From contig NZ_JACHOT010000005.1 in assembly GCF_014200015.1 (NCBI RefSeq), positions 1 through 64,000 on the forward strand: 64,000 bases of DNA. Direction: 5' to 3'. Source of the DNA: Aminobacter niigataensis (GTDB lineage Bacteria; Pseudomonadota; Alphaproteobacteria; Rhizobiales; Rhizobiaceae). This document shows positions 33,921 to 42,425 of this stretch, piece after piece; the stretch's first letter is position 1; each line of letters begins with the position of its first letter. Below the pieces are notes generated by a model. The model saw nothing but the letters and a program-made list of their open reading frames with translations. It searched no databases and was not told where the DNA came from. The translations under genes and the position numbers were made by a program.

Positions 33921-34784
33921 ATGGCCTCACTTTCGGGAAATGAACGTCCGGATCTGCGCGATCTGCTCGCCTTCTATGCGTCGGCAGGCGTCGACGACGC
34001 ACTACTGGACGACCCTGTCGACAGATTTGCCGAAAACGCGCAGCGCCAGGCAGTGGCTGTCCAAGGGTCTGCCCAACAAAGCCCGCAGGGCGCGGTTCGC
34101 TCCGAGCCGGCAAGAGCCGACAGGAGTGCACCGCCGCCGCGCCCGGCCGTATCCGCAGCGGTGCCCGACGAAGCCCAGGCAGCCGCCGCGCGCGAGATCG
34201 CCGCAAAGGCAGCGACGCTCGACGAGCTCAGGCAGATCATGGAAGGCTTCGAAGGCTGCAATCTCAAGGCCACGGCCAAGAGCATGGTGTTTGCCGACGG
34301 CAACCCGGATGCGGACCTGATGCTGGTCGGCGAAGCGCCCGGCCGCGACGAGGATTTCGAGGGCCTGCCCTTCGTCGGACGTTCTGGGCAGTTGCTCGAC
34401 CGCATCCTGGCGGCAATCGGCCTCGACCGGACATCGGCCTATGTCGCCAATGTGATTCCGTGGCGTCCGCCCGGCAACCGTGCGCCGACGCCACATGAGA
34501 CCGAGATCTGCCGGCCGTTCATCGAACGCCAGATAGCGCTCGTCAAACCCAAGGTTCTGGTGACGCTGGACGGGCCGCCGGCAAAGGTCTTGACTGGTTC
34601 GCCTGACGTCATCCTGCGCGTTCGCGGCACCTGGAAAAACCACACGACACCGGATGGCACGGTCATTCCCGTCATGCCGACGCTGCATCCGGACTATCTG
34701 CTCAGAAATCCCGCCCACAAGAAACTTGCGTGGCGGGACTTCCTCGAGGTCAAAGCGAAGCTGCGGGAACTGGGCAGCCTCTAA
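33921..34784 (+). CDS. uracil-DNA glycosylase, family 4-like
   Basis: A 287-aa DNA repair glycosylase. After an Ala/Pro/Gln-rich N-terminal region (1-95) come the family motifs: GEAPGRDEDFEGLPFVGRSGQLLD (about 136-160, motif A with the catalytic-loop Glu/Asp), NVIPWRPPGNRAP, and motif B PTLHPDYLLRNP. Family 4 enzymes usually carry four cysteines for a 4Fe-4S cluster. Here only Cys in EGCNLKATA and Cys in EICRPFIE are visible in the expected places, so the cluster may be absent, as I believe is common in this alphaproteobacterial subgroup. It converges with the next gene, overlapping it by 4 bp. Confidence 0.87.
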   Translation: MASLSGNERPDLRDLLAFYASAGVDDALLDDPVDRFAENAQRQAVAVQGSAQQSPQGAVRSEPARADRSAPPPRPAVSAAVPDEAQAAAAREIAAKAATLDELRQIMEGFEGCNLKATAKSMVFADGNPDADLMLVGEAPGRDEDFEGLPFVGRSGQLLDRILAAIGLDRTSAYVANVIPWRPPGNRAPTPHETEICRPFIERQIALVKPKVLVTLDGPPAKVLTGSPDVILRVRGTWKNHTTPDGTVIPVMPTLHPDYLLRNPAHKKLAWRDFLEVKAKLRELGSL

Positions 34785-35182
34785 AAGGAGGCGGTGGCAG
34801 CTGCGCGGCGGATGCCGATGAACTGCAGTTCAGCAAACACCGCGACCGCCAGCGCCTGGACGACGACAAAGGCTGTGCCGAGCATCGTCGGCTGCACTGT
34901 GCCAGAGAGCAACAGGGCAAGACTGCCGACCAGCCAAAGGCCATTGATGGCGACGATGTCGATCATCAGCAGCCTCGAAACGGCGGTTCGCCGCGCAAGA
35001 ACCACCAACATGGCGACAAACGGCACCAGCGCCAGGCCGGCCCAGAACAGCAAATCCTGCGGCAGGCCAAGGAGCGGCGACAGCAACGGGGCGCCAAGCA
35101 TCATCAGGATGCCAGCGGCGCCGCTGACCAGGGCGTCGGCGAAGAGGACGTTGCGGAGGAAAGGGGTGACGGTAATCGACAT
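34781..35182 (-). CDS. small four-helix membrane protein (133 aa)
   Basis: Four hydrophobic helices are visible: VLFADALVSGAAGILMMLGAPLL, LLFWAGLALVPFVAMLVVLA, LLMIDIVAINGLWLVGSLALLL and TMLGTAFVVVQALAVAVFAELQ. This is a DoxX/DUF-like small membrane protein without recognised active residues. ATG 35182 has AGGAG 9 nt upstream. The frame is open further upstream to 35956, but that part is a shadow of the divergent regulator gene. It is divergent from the XRE regulator, which may control it. Confidence 0.75.
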   Translation of the reverse strand: MSITVTPFLRNVLFADALVSGAAGILMMLGAPLLSPLLGLPQDLLFWAGLALVPFVAMLVVLARRTAVSRLLMIDIVAINGLWLVGSLALLLSGTVQPTMLGTAFVVVQALAVAVFAELQFIGIRRAAATASF

Positions 35183-35269
35183 GGCTAAAGCTCCTGGCTC
35201 GGTTGTGGCGGAGGCTGTCTGCGACCGCCTTCCTGATGCCGAACATCCCACCGGAACTGGGCCAAGGCG

Positions 35270-35286
35270 ATTACGCCGGAGGTAAT
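35270..35286. promoter_or_regulatory. dyad in the divergent promoter of membrane protein and XRE regulator
   Basis: ATTAC (35270-35274) and GTAAT (35282-35286) are inverted with a 7-bp GCCGGAG centre, 35 bp before the regulator ATG. This is a candidate operator for the XRE protein, which would then repress both itself and the divergent membrane protein. Confidence 0.35.
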
Positions 35287-35320
35287 AGCAATAAGTACCC
35301 ATGCCGCTTAGGTTGAGTGG

Positions 35321-36118
35321 ATGGCAACGACACAAAACCCCGTAGGCGGCCTGATCCGCGAATGGCGTACCAGAAGGCGCATGAGCCAACTCGATCTCGC
35401 CATGGAAGCCGAAATCTCGCAGCGGCACCTGAGCTTCATGGAAAGCGGGCGGTCGGCTCCGTCGCGCGACATGGTTCTTCACCTGGCCGAACGGCTGTCG
35501 ATCCCGCTGCGCCAGCGCAACCAGCTGCTGCTGGCCGCCGGATACGCGCCGACCTTCGGCGAAAGACCACTCGACCACCCGTCGCTGGCGCCGGCCATGG
35601 ACGCGGTGCGCATGGTGCTCAAAGGCCACGAGCCCTACCCTGCAATCGCCGTCGACCGGCACTGGAACCTGATCGAGGGCAATGCGGCGCTTGCCCCGAT
35701 GCTCGCAGGCGTGGAGGACGCCTCGCTGCTCGAGCCGCCAGTCAACGTGCTGAGGCTCAGCCTGCATCCGAGAGGCGTGGCGCCGCGCATCGTCAACCTG
35801 CACGAATGGCGCTCGCACCTGATCGAGCGTCTCAAGCACCAGAACGACACCGCCGGCGATCCGGTGCTGGAAGCGCTGGAGCGGGAGCTGCTGGGCTATC
35901 CCGACGGGCCGCGCACGGGCCGCCCGATTCAGGCCGATCCGCAGGCGATCGCCCATCCGCTAAGGCTTCGCATGGGAGATACGGTGCTGTCCTTCATCAG
36001 CACGATCACCGTATTCGGCACGCCGCTCGACGTGACGTTGTCGGAACTGGCGATCGAATCCTTCTTCCCCGCCGACGAGGAGACGGCGGCCCATCTCAGG
36101 GCACTGGCCAAGCAATGA
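35321..36118 (+). CDS. XRE-family regulator with MmyB-like C-terminal domain
   Basis: A 265-aa one-component regulator. N-terminal lambda-repressor-like HTH: LIREWRTRRRMSQLDLAMEAEISQRHLSFMESGRSAPSRDMVLHLAERL. The rest matches the MmyB-like ligand-binding domain (QRNQLLLAAGYAPTFGERPLDHPSLAPAMDAVRMVLKGHEPYPAIAVDRHWNLIEGN), a PAS-like fold reported to bind fatty acids in this family. TTG/GTG alternatives are not needed; ATG 35321 is the first. It is divergent from a small membrane protein, its most likely target. Confidence 0.9.
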   Translation: MATTQNPVGGLIREWRTRRRMSQLDLAMEAEISQRHLSFMESGRSAPSRDMVLHLAERLSIPLRQRNQLLLAAGYAPTFGERPLDHPSLAPAMDAVRMVLKGHEPYPAIAVDRHWNLIEGNAALAPMLAGVEDASLLEPPVNVLRLSLHPRGVAPRIVNLHEWRSHLIERLKHQNDTAGDPVLEALERELLGYPDGPRTGRPIQADPQAIAHPLRLRMGDTVLSFISTITVFGTPLDVTLSELAIESFFPADEETAAHLRALAKQ

Positions 36119-36119
36119 G

Positions 36120-37067
36120 CTATTGCGGCGGGGCAGCCTTCTTGGCCGCCTGGCGCTCGATGCCGAGACGCCGCTCGCGCCAGATGATGAAGATGCCGGC
36201 GCCGACGACGATGACACCACCGACCAGCGTGTACAGCGTCGGCAGATCGCCGAAGACGAGATAGCCGACGACGATGCCGAGCAGCAGCGACGTGTATTCG
36301 AACGGCGCGACCGTCGACGCCTCGGCGTGGCGGTAGGCCTCGGTCATGAACAGTTGCGCGATGCCGCCGCAGAAGCCGCTGGTGACGAGCAGCGCCGTCT
36401 GTTCCCAGGTCAGCGACTGCCAGCCGAACGGGATGCTGAACAGGGCCATGATGCTGGCGGTCAACGAAAACCACAGCACGATCGTCGCGGTGCGTTCGGT
36501 ATGGACCAGGTTGCGGACAAGCAGCATGGCGATGGCCGAAAGTGCCGCGCCGACAATGGCGGCCACCGCGCCCATCGCCGCCTTGTCGCTCACGCCTTCG
36601 GGCGAGGTAAACAGCGTCAGATTGGGCCATGACACGATCAGCACGCCGACAAGACCGATCGCGACCGCAGTCCAGCGATAGGCGCGAACGTTTTCGCCGA
36701 GGATGATGGCGCTGAAGACGACGACCAGCAGCGGCTGGGCATAGTTCAGCGTGATCGCCTCCGGCAGCGGCAGTTGCGTCAGCGCGAAGAAGCTGAAACC
36801 CATCGCCGTGACCCCGGCCAGCCCGCGCATGATGTGCCCGAACGGCCGCGTGGTCACGACCGCCGTGCGCAACTCGCCTTGCCAGGCGAGAAAGACCAGG
36901 ATCGGAAAAATGGCGAAGAAGGACCGGAAGAAGACGATCTGGCCGGCGGGCACCTGGCCGGCCAGCTTGATGCTGGTCGACATGCCGACGAAGATTGCCA
37001 CCGAAATGACCTTGAGCGCGATACCTGTAAGCGGCGACAAAGCCTGATGAACCACTTGATGCTTCAC
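36120..37067 (-). CDS. DMT-superfamily (EamA) transporter
   Basis: About 315 aa with ten predicted membrane helices arranged as two EamA repeats (for example FFRSFFAIFPILVFLAW, AITLNYAQPLLVVVFSAIILGENVRAYRW, FEYTSLLLGIVVGYLVFGDLPTLYTLVGGVIVVGAGIFIIW). It is an inner-membrane drug/metabolite exporter or importer of unknown substrate. GTG 37067 overlaps the upstream CoxL-like stop as GTGA, so translation is probably coupled; an ATG at 37097 inside the CoxL gene is the alternative. It converges on the XRE gene, 1 bp apart. Confidence 0.88.
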   Translation of the reverse strand: MKHQVVHQALSPLTGIALKVISVAIFVGMSTSIKLAGQVPAGQIVFFRSFFAIFPILVFLAWQGELRTAVVTTRPFGHIMRGLAGVTAMGFSFFALTQLPLPEAITLNYAQPLLVVVFSAIILGENVRAYRWTAVAIGLVGVLIVSWPNLTLFTSPEGVSDKAAMGAVAAIVGAALSAIAMLLVRNLVHTERTATIVLWFSLTASIMALFSIPFGWQSLTWEQTALLVTSGFCGGIAQLFMTEAYRHAEASTVAPFEYTSLLLGIVVGYLVFGDLPTLYTLVGGVIVVGAGIFIIWRERRLGIERQAAKKAAPPQ

Positions 37068-39373
37068 TTCACCCTGGCCGCCTCTATCGCTGCCCATACG
37101 CGCGCGGGCGTCGCCGGCATTTCAACATGGCCTATGCCGTAGGCCCGGTGGAGCGCATCGGTGACGGCATTGAGTGCGGCCGGCGTCGCGCCAATGGTGC
37201 CGGCCTCGCCGGCGCCCTTCATGCCCATGGCATTGGTGGTCGAGGGCACGTTGCGCGTCTCGAAATGAAAGGACGGCACGGAGTCGGCGCGCGGCATGGT
37301 GTAGTCCATGAAGCTCGCCGTCAGAAGCTGGCCGTCCTCGCCGTAGACCGCCTCTTCCGACAGGGCCTGGCCGATGCCCTGGACGACGCCGCCGTGGACC
37401 TGGCCTGCCAGCAGCAGCGGGTTTACCGTCATGCCGAAGTCGTCGACGATGGTGTAGGCCACGACCTCGGTGGCGCCAGTCTCGGGATCGATCTCGACCT
37501 CGCAGATATGGGTGCCGTTGGGATAAGTGGCCTCGTGCTGAACAAACTCGCCCATCGCCTTGAGATCGTCCGGGTTTTTCGCCGCGGCATGAAGCGCCGC
37601 GAAACCGATAGCGCGGTCGGTGCCGACGATGCGTGCCTCGCCGTTTTCCAGTTCGATGTCGGCGGCCGCGGCCTCGAGTTCATCGGCGGCGAGCTTCCTG
37701 AGCTTCTCCGCCAATGCCTCGCCAGCGCGGGAGGCCGAGACGCCGCCGAGCGGGATCGAACGGGAACCGCCGGTGCCGCCACCGCTGGGCAGCTGGTCGG
37801 TATCGCCTTGGTGGACGCTGATCCTGGCGACCTCGAGATTGAGCTTTTCCGACACGAACTGGGCGTAGGCGGTGGCGTGGCCCTGGCCGTTGGACTGGGT
37901 GCCGATGAAGACCGAGACCGTGCCGTCGGCATTGAGCTCGACGCGCGCGGGTTCGGACCCGGCGAAAGCGCAGGCTTCGATGTAGGTCGCCATGCCGATG
38001 CCGCGGATTTTCCCCCGCTGCTTCGCCTCGGCGAGCCGCTCGGGGAAGCCTTCCCAGCCGGCGCGCTGCATGGAAAGCTCCATGTGCGCTTCGAATTCGC
38101 CGACGTCGTAGAGCCGGCCTGTCTGGGTCCGGTAGGGGAACTGTTCCGGGCGGATGAAGTTGCGGCGGCGGATCTCGTCGACCGTCAGGCCAAGTTCGTG
38201 AGCGCAGGCATCGGCAAGCTTTTCGACCAGGAGTGCGGCCTCCGGGCGCCCTGCTCCGCGATAGGCATCGACCGGGCAGGTGTTGGTGTAAACGCCCGTA
38301 ATCGCCACATCGAGCGCCTCGATGTCGTAGACGCCGGTCGACATGCTGGCGCCGATATGGGCGATAACAGGACCGTATTGCGAGACATAGGCACCGACAT
38401 TGGAGAGCAGTTCGACGCGCAGGCCAAGAAAGCGGCCGTTGCCGTCCATCGCCATTTCGGCGGCGACGACGTTGTCGCGCCCCTGCGCGTCGGTGAGGAA
38501 ATGCTCGGTGCGGTCGCTCGCCCATTTGACCGGCTGGCCGAGCCGCTTGGCGGCCTCAAGCACCAGCGCGTGTTCGCGATAGACGAAAGCCTTGGTGCCG
38601 AAGCCGCCGCCGACGTCGGGGGTTATGACGCGAAGCTTGTCGGCGGCTATGCCGAAGACCTGCCCGGTCAGGACGTTGCGCATCGAATGCACGCCCTGCG
38701 AACCGGTGGTCAGCACGAAACGGTCCTCGTCGGTGCGCCACTCGCCGATGGCCGAGCGCGGCTCCATGTAGTTGCAGATCAGGCGGTTGTTGATGAACTC
38801 TATGCGGGTGACATGGTCGGCGCTGGCGAAAGCCTTGTCGGTCTTGTCCTTGTCGCCGAGATGGTAGGTGAAGGCGCGGTTTGAGCCGAGTTCGGGCCAG
38901 ACCAGCGGCGTCTCGTCGTCCAGCGCGGTCGCTGTATTGGCCGCAGCGTCTTCGCCGTCATAATCGACCTCGATCAGTTCGGCGGCATCCTGCGCCAACG
39001 CCCTGGTGTCGGCGACAACGAAGGCTATGGCATCGCCGACATAGTTGACCCGGTCGCCGCACAGGATCGGGATGTCGCGGGTCGGCGCACGGCTGCCGTC
39101 GGGTTGCTTCTGCATGACCATCGACTTGAGTTCGCCGAGATGGACGACATCGGCGCCGGTCAGCACCAGGCGAACCCCGGGTGCGGCGCGTGCGTCTTCG
39201 ACCGAGCCGATCTTGAAGCTGCCTTTGGCGACCGGCGAACGCAGGACATAGCCGTGGAGTTGCGATTCCGGGGCAATGTCGTCGGTGTAGCGACCCGTGC
39301 CGGTGATGAATGCCGCGTCCTCGAGGCGCAAAACGGATGCGCCCATCCCGAATTTCGGCGTGACGATAGTCAT
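37064..39373 (-). CDS. xanthine-dehydrogenase-family molybdopterin subunit (CoxL form II-like)
   Basis: A 769-aa molybdenum hydroxylase large subunit. N-terminal aldehyde-oxidase a/b hammerhead domain (GTGRYTDDIAPESQLHGYVLRSP), then Moco-binding domains with DVGGGFGTK, VDAYRGAGRPE (active-site loop 370-376) and the catalytic-Glu region MGMKGAGEAGTIG near the end. The loop AYRGAGR is the form II signature; true CO dehydrogenase (form I) has AYXCSFR, so CO oxidation is unlikely. No medium FAD subunit or small 2Fe-2S subunit gene adjoins it, so it is an orphan. It is divergent from pepN and overlaps the DMT transporter gene by 4 bp, hinting that substrate uptake and oxidation are linked. Confidence 0.9.
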   Translation of the reverse strand: MTIVTPKFGMGASVLRLEDAAFITGTGRYTDDIAPESQLHGYVLRSPVAKGSFKIGSVEDARAAPGVRLVLTGADVVHLGELKSMVMQKQPDGSRAPTRDIPILCGDRVNYVGDAIAFVVADTRALAQDAAELIEVDYDGEDAAANTATALDDETPLVWPELGSNRAFTYHLGDKDKTDKAFASADHVTRIEFINNRLICNYMEPRSAIGEWRTDEDRFVLTTGSQGVHSMRNVLTGQVFGIAADKLRVITPDVGGGFGTKAFVYREHALVLEAAKRLGQPVKWASDRTEHFLTDAQGRDNVVAAEMAMDGNGRFLGLRVELLSNVGAYVSQYGPVIAHIGASMSTGVYDIEALDVAITGVYTNTCPVDAYRGAGRPEAALLVEKLADACAHELGLTVDEIRRRNFIRPEQFPYRTQTGRLYDVGEFEAHMELSMQRAGWEGFPERLAEAKQRGKIRGIGMATYIEACAFAGSEPARVELNADGTVSVFIGTQSNGQGHATAYAQFVSEKLNLEVARISVHQGDTDQLPSGGGTGGSRSIPLGGVSASRAGEALAEKLRKLAADELEAAAADIELENGEARIVGTDRAIGFAALHAAAKNPDDLKAMGEFVQHEATYPNGTHICEVEIDPETGATEVVAYTIVDDFGMTVNPLLLAGQVHGGVVQGIGQALSEEAVYGEDGQLLTASFMDYTMPRADSVPSFHFETRNVPSTTNAMGMKGAGEAGTIGATPAALNAVTDALHRAYGIGHVEMPATPARVWAAIEAARVK

Positions 39374-39524
39374 ATCTGCCCCGTGAGGATTGGTGGAGGA
39401 GCGCAGCAAATGTGCGGTCCCGAACAGTTTTGCCGAGGGGGCGTTTCGTGTAAAGAGCAGCGGCCGCATATTTGTTCTACCAGCATGCAGCCAGCGTTCG
39501 GACGTCGACAGGAAGGCCCACCAC

Positions 39525-42170
39525 ATGCGCACTGATACCGGACAGGTGTTTCGTCTCGAGGATTACCGGCCGAGCGACTACCTGATCCCCAGGACCGAAC
39601 TCGACTTCCGCCTCGGCGCAGACAACACAAGGGTGGTGGCAAGGCTGACGATCGAGCGGCGCGCTGGCGTCGACAAGCCGGTGCAACTGGAACTCGACGG
39701 CGACGGGCTGACATTGCGCCGGATCGAAATCGACGGCGAGACGGTCGATGCCGCCAATTTCGACGCCACGCCCGAGCGGCTGGTCATCTACACCCCACCG
39801 GCCTCAGGGCATTTCACCTTGCTGATCGAGACCGAGCTTGCACCATCGCGCAACGAGGCGCTGATGGGCCTCTATCGCTCCAGCAAGGTCTATTGCACCC
39901 AGTGCGAGGCGGAGGGCTTCCGCCGCATCACCTATTTCCTCGATCGGCCCGACATCCTGTCGGTCTACACCGTGCGCGTCGAGGCCGAGCGCGCCGAGGC
40001 GCCGCTACTGCTGGCCAACGGCAATCCGGTCGAGCTTGGCGATCTCGCCAACGGCTGGCACTATGCGGTCTGGCACGACCCCTTCCCCAAGCCGTCCTAC
40101 CTGTTCGCGCTGGTCGCCGGCGACCTCGGCTGCATCAAGGACCGCTTCGTCACGGCTTCGGGCCGAGAGGTCGAGCTCGGCATCTATGTCGAGCACGGCA
40201 AGGAGAACCAGGCCGGCTACGCCATGGATTCGCTGCGCCGATCGATGAAATGGGACGAAGAGGTGTTCGGCTGCGAATACGATCTCGACGTCTTCAACAT
40301 CGTCGCCGTGTCCGATTTCAACATGGGCGCGATGGAGAACAAGGGTCTCAACATCTTCAACGACAAGTACGTGCTTGCCGACGAGGAGACCGCGACGGAC
40401 GCCGACTTCGCCAATATCGAGGCGATCATCGCGCATGAATATTTCCACAATTGGACAGGCAACAGAATCACTTGCCGCGACTGGTTCCAGCTCTGCCTCA
40501 AGGAAGGGCTGACCGTCTTCCGCGACCACGAGTTTTCCGCCGACCAGCGCTCGCGGCCGGTCAAGCGTATCGCCGAGGTGCGCACGCTGCGCGCCCACCA
40601 GTTCCCCGAGGACCAAGGGCCGCTGGCGCATCCGGTTCGCCCCAGGCGCTATCGCGAGATCAACAACTTCTACACGGCAACCGTCTACGAGAAGGGTTCG
40701 GAAGTGGTGCGGATGATCCGCACGGTGCTGGGCGCGGAGACCTTCCGCAAAGGCATGGACCTTTATTTCGAGCGCCATGACGGGGATGCCGCGACCATCG
40801 AGGACTTCCTCAAGGTGTTCGAGGACGTGTCGGGCCGCGACCTGTCGCAGTTCGCGCTCTGGTACCATCAGGCGGGTACGCCGAACCTCAGCGTGACGGC
40901 ATCGCATAGCCCAGCCACGGCAGAATTCACCATCGAGATCGAGCAATCGGTGCCGCCGACGCCTGCGGAAAGCCGCAAGCGGCTGATGCACATCCCGCTC
41001 GCCTTCGGCCTCGTCGGCGCCGACGGCAAGGACATGGCCTATGGCAGCGCCGAGGGTGCGACCGTCGAAAACGGCGTCATCCACGTCCGCAAGCGCAAGC
41101 ATGTAGTGACCTTCTCCGGAGTGAGCGAACGGCCGGTGCTGTCGGTCAACCGCGGCTTTTCGGCACCGATCACGCTGACCGTCGAGCAGCGCCCGGAGGA
41201 CCAGATCTTCCTCGCCTCGCACGACAGCGATGCGTTCTCGCGCTGGCAGGCATTCAACACGCTTCTGACCGACGCCACCATCGGTGCCTTCAAGGACATC
41301 CTCGGCGGCAAGCGGCCCGAGTTGAGCGCCGACCTGGCGGCATTGGCCGGACGCATCGCCGGCGACGGCTCGCTCGAACATGCGTTCCGGGCACTGGCGC
41401 TGGCCATGCCGGGCGAAGCCGACATTGCCCGCGATATCGGCAAGAACATCGACCCCGATGCCATCTTCACCGGACGCGAGGCGCTGGCGCGCAAGATGGC
41501 GGAAGGCAACAGCGGAGTCTTTTCGCAGCTTTACGACAATTTGCGCATGTCGGGTCCGTTCTCGCCGGACGCCGCAAGTGCTGGCCGGCGGGCGCTGCGC
41601 AACACGCTGCTCGACTATCTCGCCATCCTGCCGGGCGGCGCCGCGCGCGCGGCAGCGCATTTCGCCTCGGCAACCAACATGACCGACCGTGCGGCCGCCC
41701 TTGCCGTGCTGGCACATCGCCATGCCGGCACGGAGGAAGCGAAGGAGGCGCTGGCCGAATTCGACAAGCGCTATCGCGGCGATCCACTGGTCATGGACAA
41801 GTGGTTCATGATCCAGGCGACAGCCCCCGGCGCCGGCGCAGTCGATGCCGTCAAGGCACTCACAGAGCACCCGGCCTTCTCGATTGCCAACCCCAACCGG
41901 GTGCGCTCGCTGATCGGCGGCTTTGCCAGCGCCAACCAGACCGGTTTCCACCGCGCCGACGGTGCCGGCTACACGTTCTTCGCGGAATCCGTACTGACGG
42001 TGGAAAAGCGCAATCCGCAGGTCGCCGCACGCCTCGCCACCGCGCTCAGGTCATGGCGTTCGCTCGAACCCAAGCGCCAGGCAAAGGCGCGTGCGGCCCT
42101 GCTCTCGATGCAAGCCAAGGAAGGGCTGTCGGCCGATCTGCGCGACATCATCGAACGCACGTTGGCCTGA
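39525..42170 (+). CDS. pepN: aminopeptidase N (M1 family)
   Basis: An 881-aa zinc aminopeptidase that trims N-terminal residues from peptides in the cytoplasm. Exopeptidase motif GAMEN at 268-272; zinc site HEYFHNW (His304, Glu305, His308) with the third ligand Glu327 in LKEGLT; length matches the gammaproteobacterial-type PepN (about 870 aa). ATG 39525 (MRTDTGQVFRLEDY) is chosen, with AGGAAGG upstream, over an extension to 39390. It is divergent from the CoxL gene (152-bp gap) and followed by a terminator. Confidence 0.95.
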   Translation: MRTDTGQVFRLEDYRPSDYLIPRTELDFRLGADNTRVVARLTIERRAGVDKPVQLELDGDGLTLRRIEIDGETVDAANFDATPERLVIYTPPASGHFTLLIETELAPSRNEALMGLYRSSKVYCTQCEAEGFRRITYFLDRPDILSVYTVRVEAERAEAPLLLANGNPVELGDLANGWHYAVWHDPFPKPSYLFALVAGDLGCIKDRFVTASGREVELGIYVEHGKENQAGYAMDSLRRSMKWDEEVFGCEYDLDVFNIVAVSDFNMGAMENKGLNIFNDKYVLADEETATDADFANIEAIIAHEYFHNWTGNRITCRDWFQLCLKEGLTVFRDHEFSADQRSRPVKRIAEVRTLRAHQFPEDQGPLAHPVRPRRYREINNFYTATVYEKGSEVVRMIRTVLGAETFRKGMDLYFERHDGDAATIEDFLKVFEDVSGRDLSQFALWYHQAGTPNLSVTASHSPATAEFTIEIEQSVPPTPAESRKRLMHIPLAFGLVGADGKDMAYGSAEGATVENGVIHVRKRKHVVTFSGVSERPVLSVNRGFSAPITLTVEQRPEDQIFLASHDSDAFSRWQAFNTLLTDATIGAFKDILGGKRPELSADLAALAGRIAGDGSLEHAFRALALAMPGEADIARDIGKNIDPDAIFTGREALARKMAEGNSGVFSQLYDNLRMSGPFSPDAASAGRRALRNTLLDYLAILPGGAARAAAHFASATNMTDRAAALAVLAHRHAGTEEAKEALAEFDKRYRGDPLVMDKWFMIQATAPGAGAVDAVKALTEHPAFSIANPNRVRSLIGGFASANQTGFHRADGAGYTFFAESVLTVEKRNPQVAARLATALRSWRSLEPKRQAKARAALLSMQAKEGLSADLRDIIERTLA

Positions 42171-42239
42171 CAAGCGCCGAGAAATTCAGGCGAGGCCGAT
42201 CTGACCTGAATTCGCTTCCCAGGGCAATGTTCCAGAACG

Positions 42240-42270
42240 CGGCGGCTCCCGAAACAGGGGCCGCCGTTTT
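42240..42270 (+). terminator. intrinsic terminator after pepN
   Basis: CGGCGGCTCCC (42240-42250) pairs with GGGGCCGCCG (42257-42266, one bulged T) across GAAACA and is followed by TTTTG, 70 bp beyond the pepN stop codon. Confidence 0.8.
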
Positions 42271-42425
42271 GCTGCGCCGCTCATTCCGCTGACTTTTAGC
42301 CGAATTTTAATCTTTTTCCCCCGCCCCACTGGACAAGGCGAATCAGCTTTGATTCTTTAGTGACGATTCGGAAGTTCGGTGTATGCCGGATCATCTACCA
42401 GGAAACGGGATTTGGGGAGCCATTT

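Noticed and set aside
35183-35956. Extension of the small membrane protein gene across the XRE regulator
   Set aside because: The added 258 codons are the antisense of the regulator; the ATG at 35182 has a proper SD and starts the first helix.
37064-39373. Aerobic CO dehydrogenase large subunit (true CoxL)
   Set aside because: The active-site loop is AYRGAGR (form II) not AYXCSFR, and CoxS/CoxM genes are missing.
40005-41951. 648-codon minus-strand frame opposite pepN
   Set aside because: Shadow of pepN; no domain or start signal.
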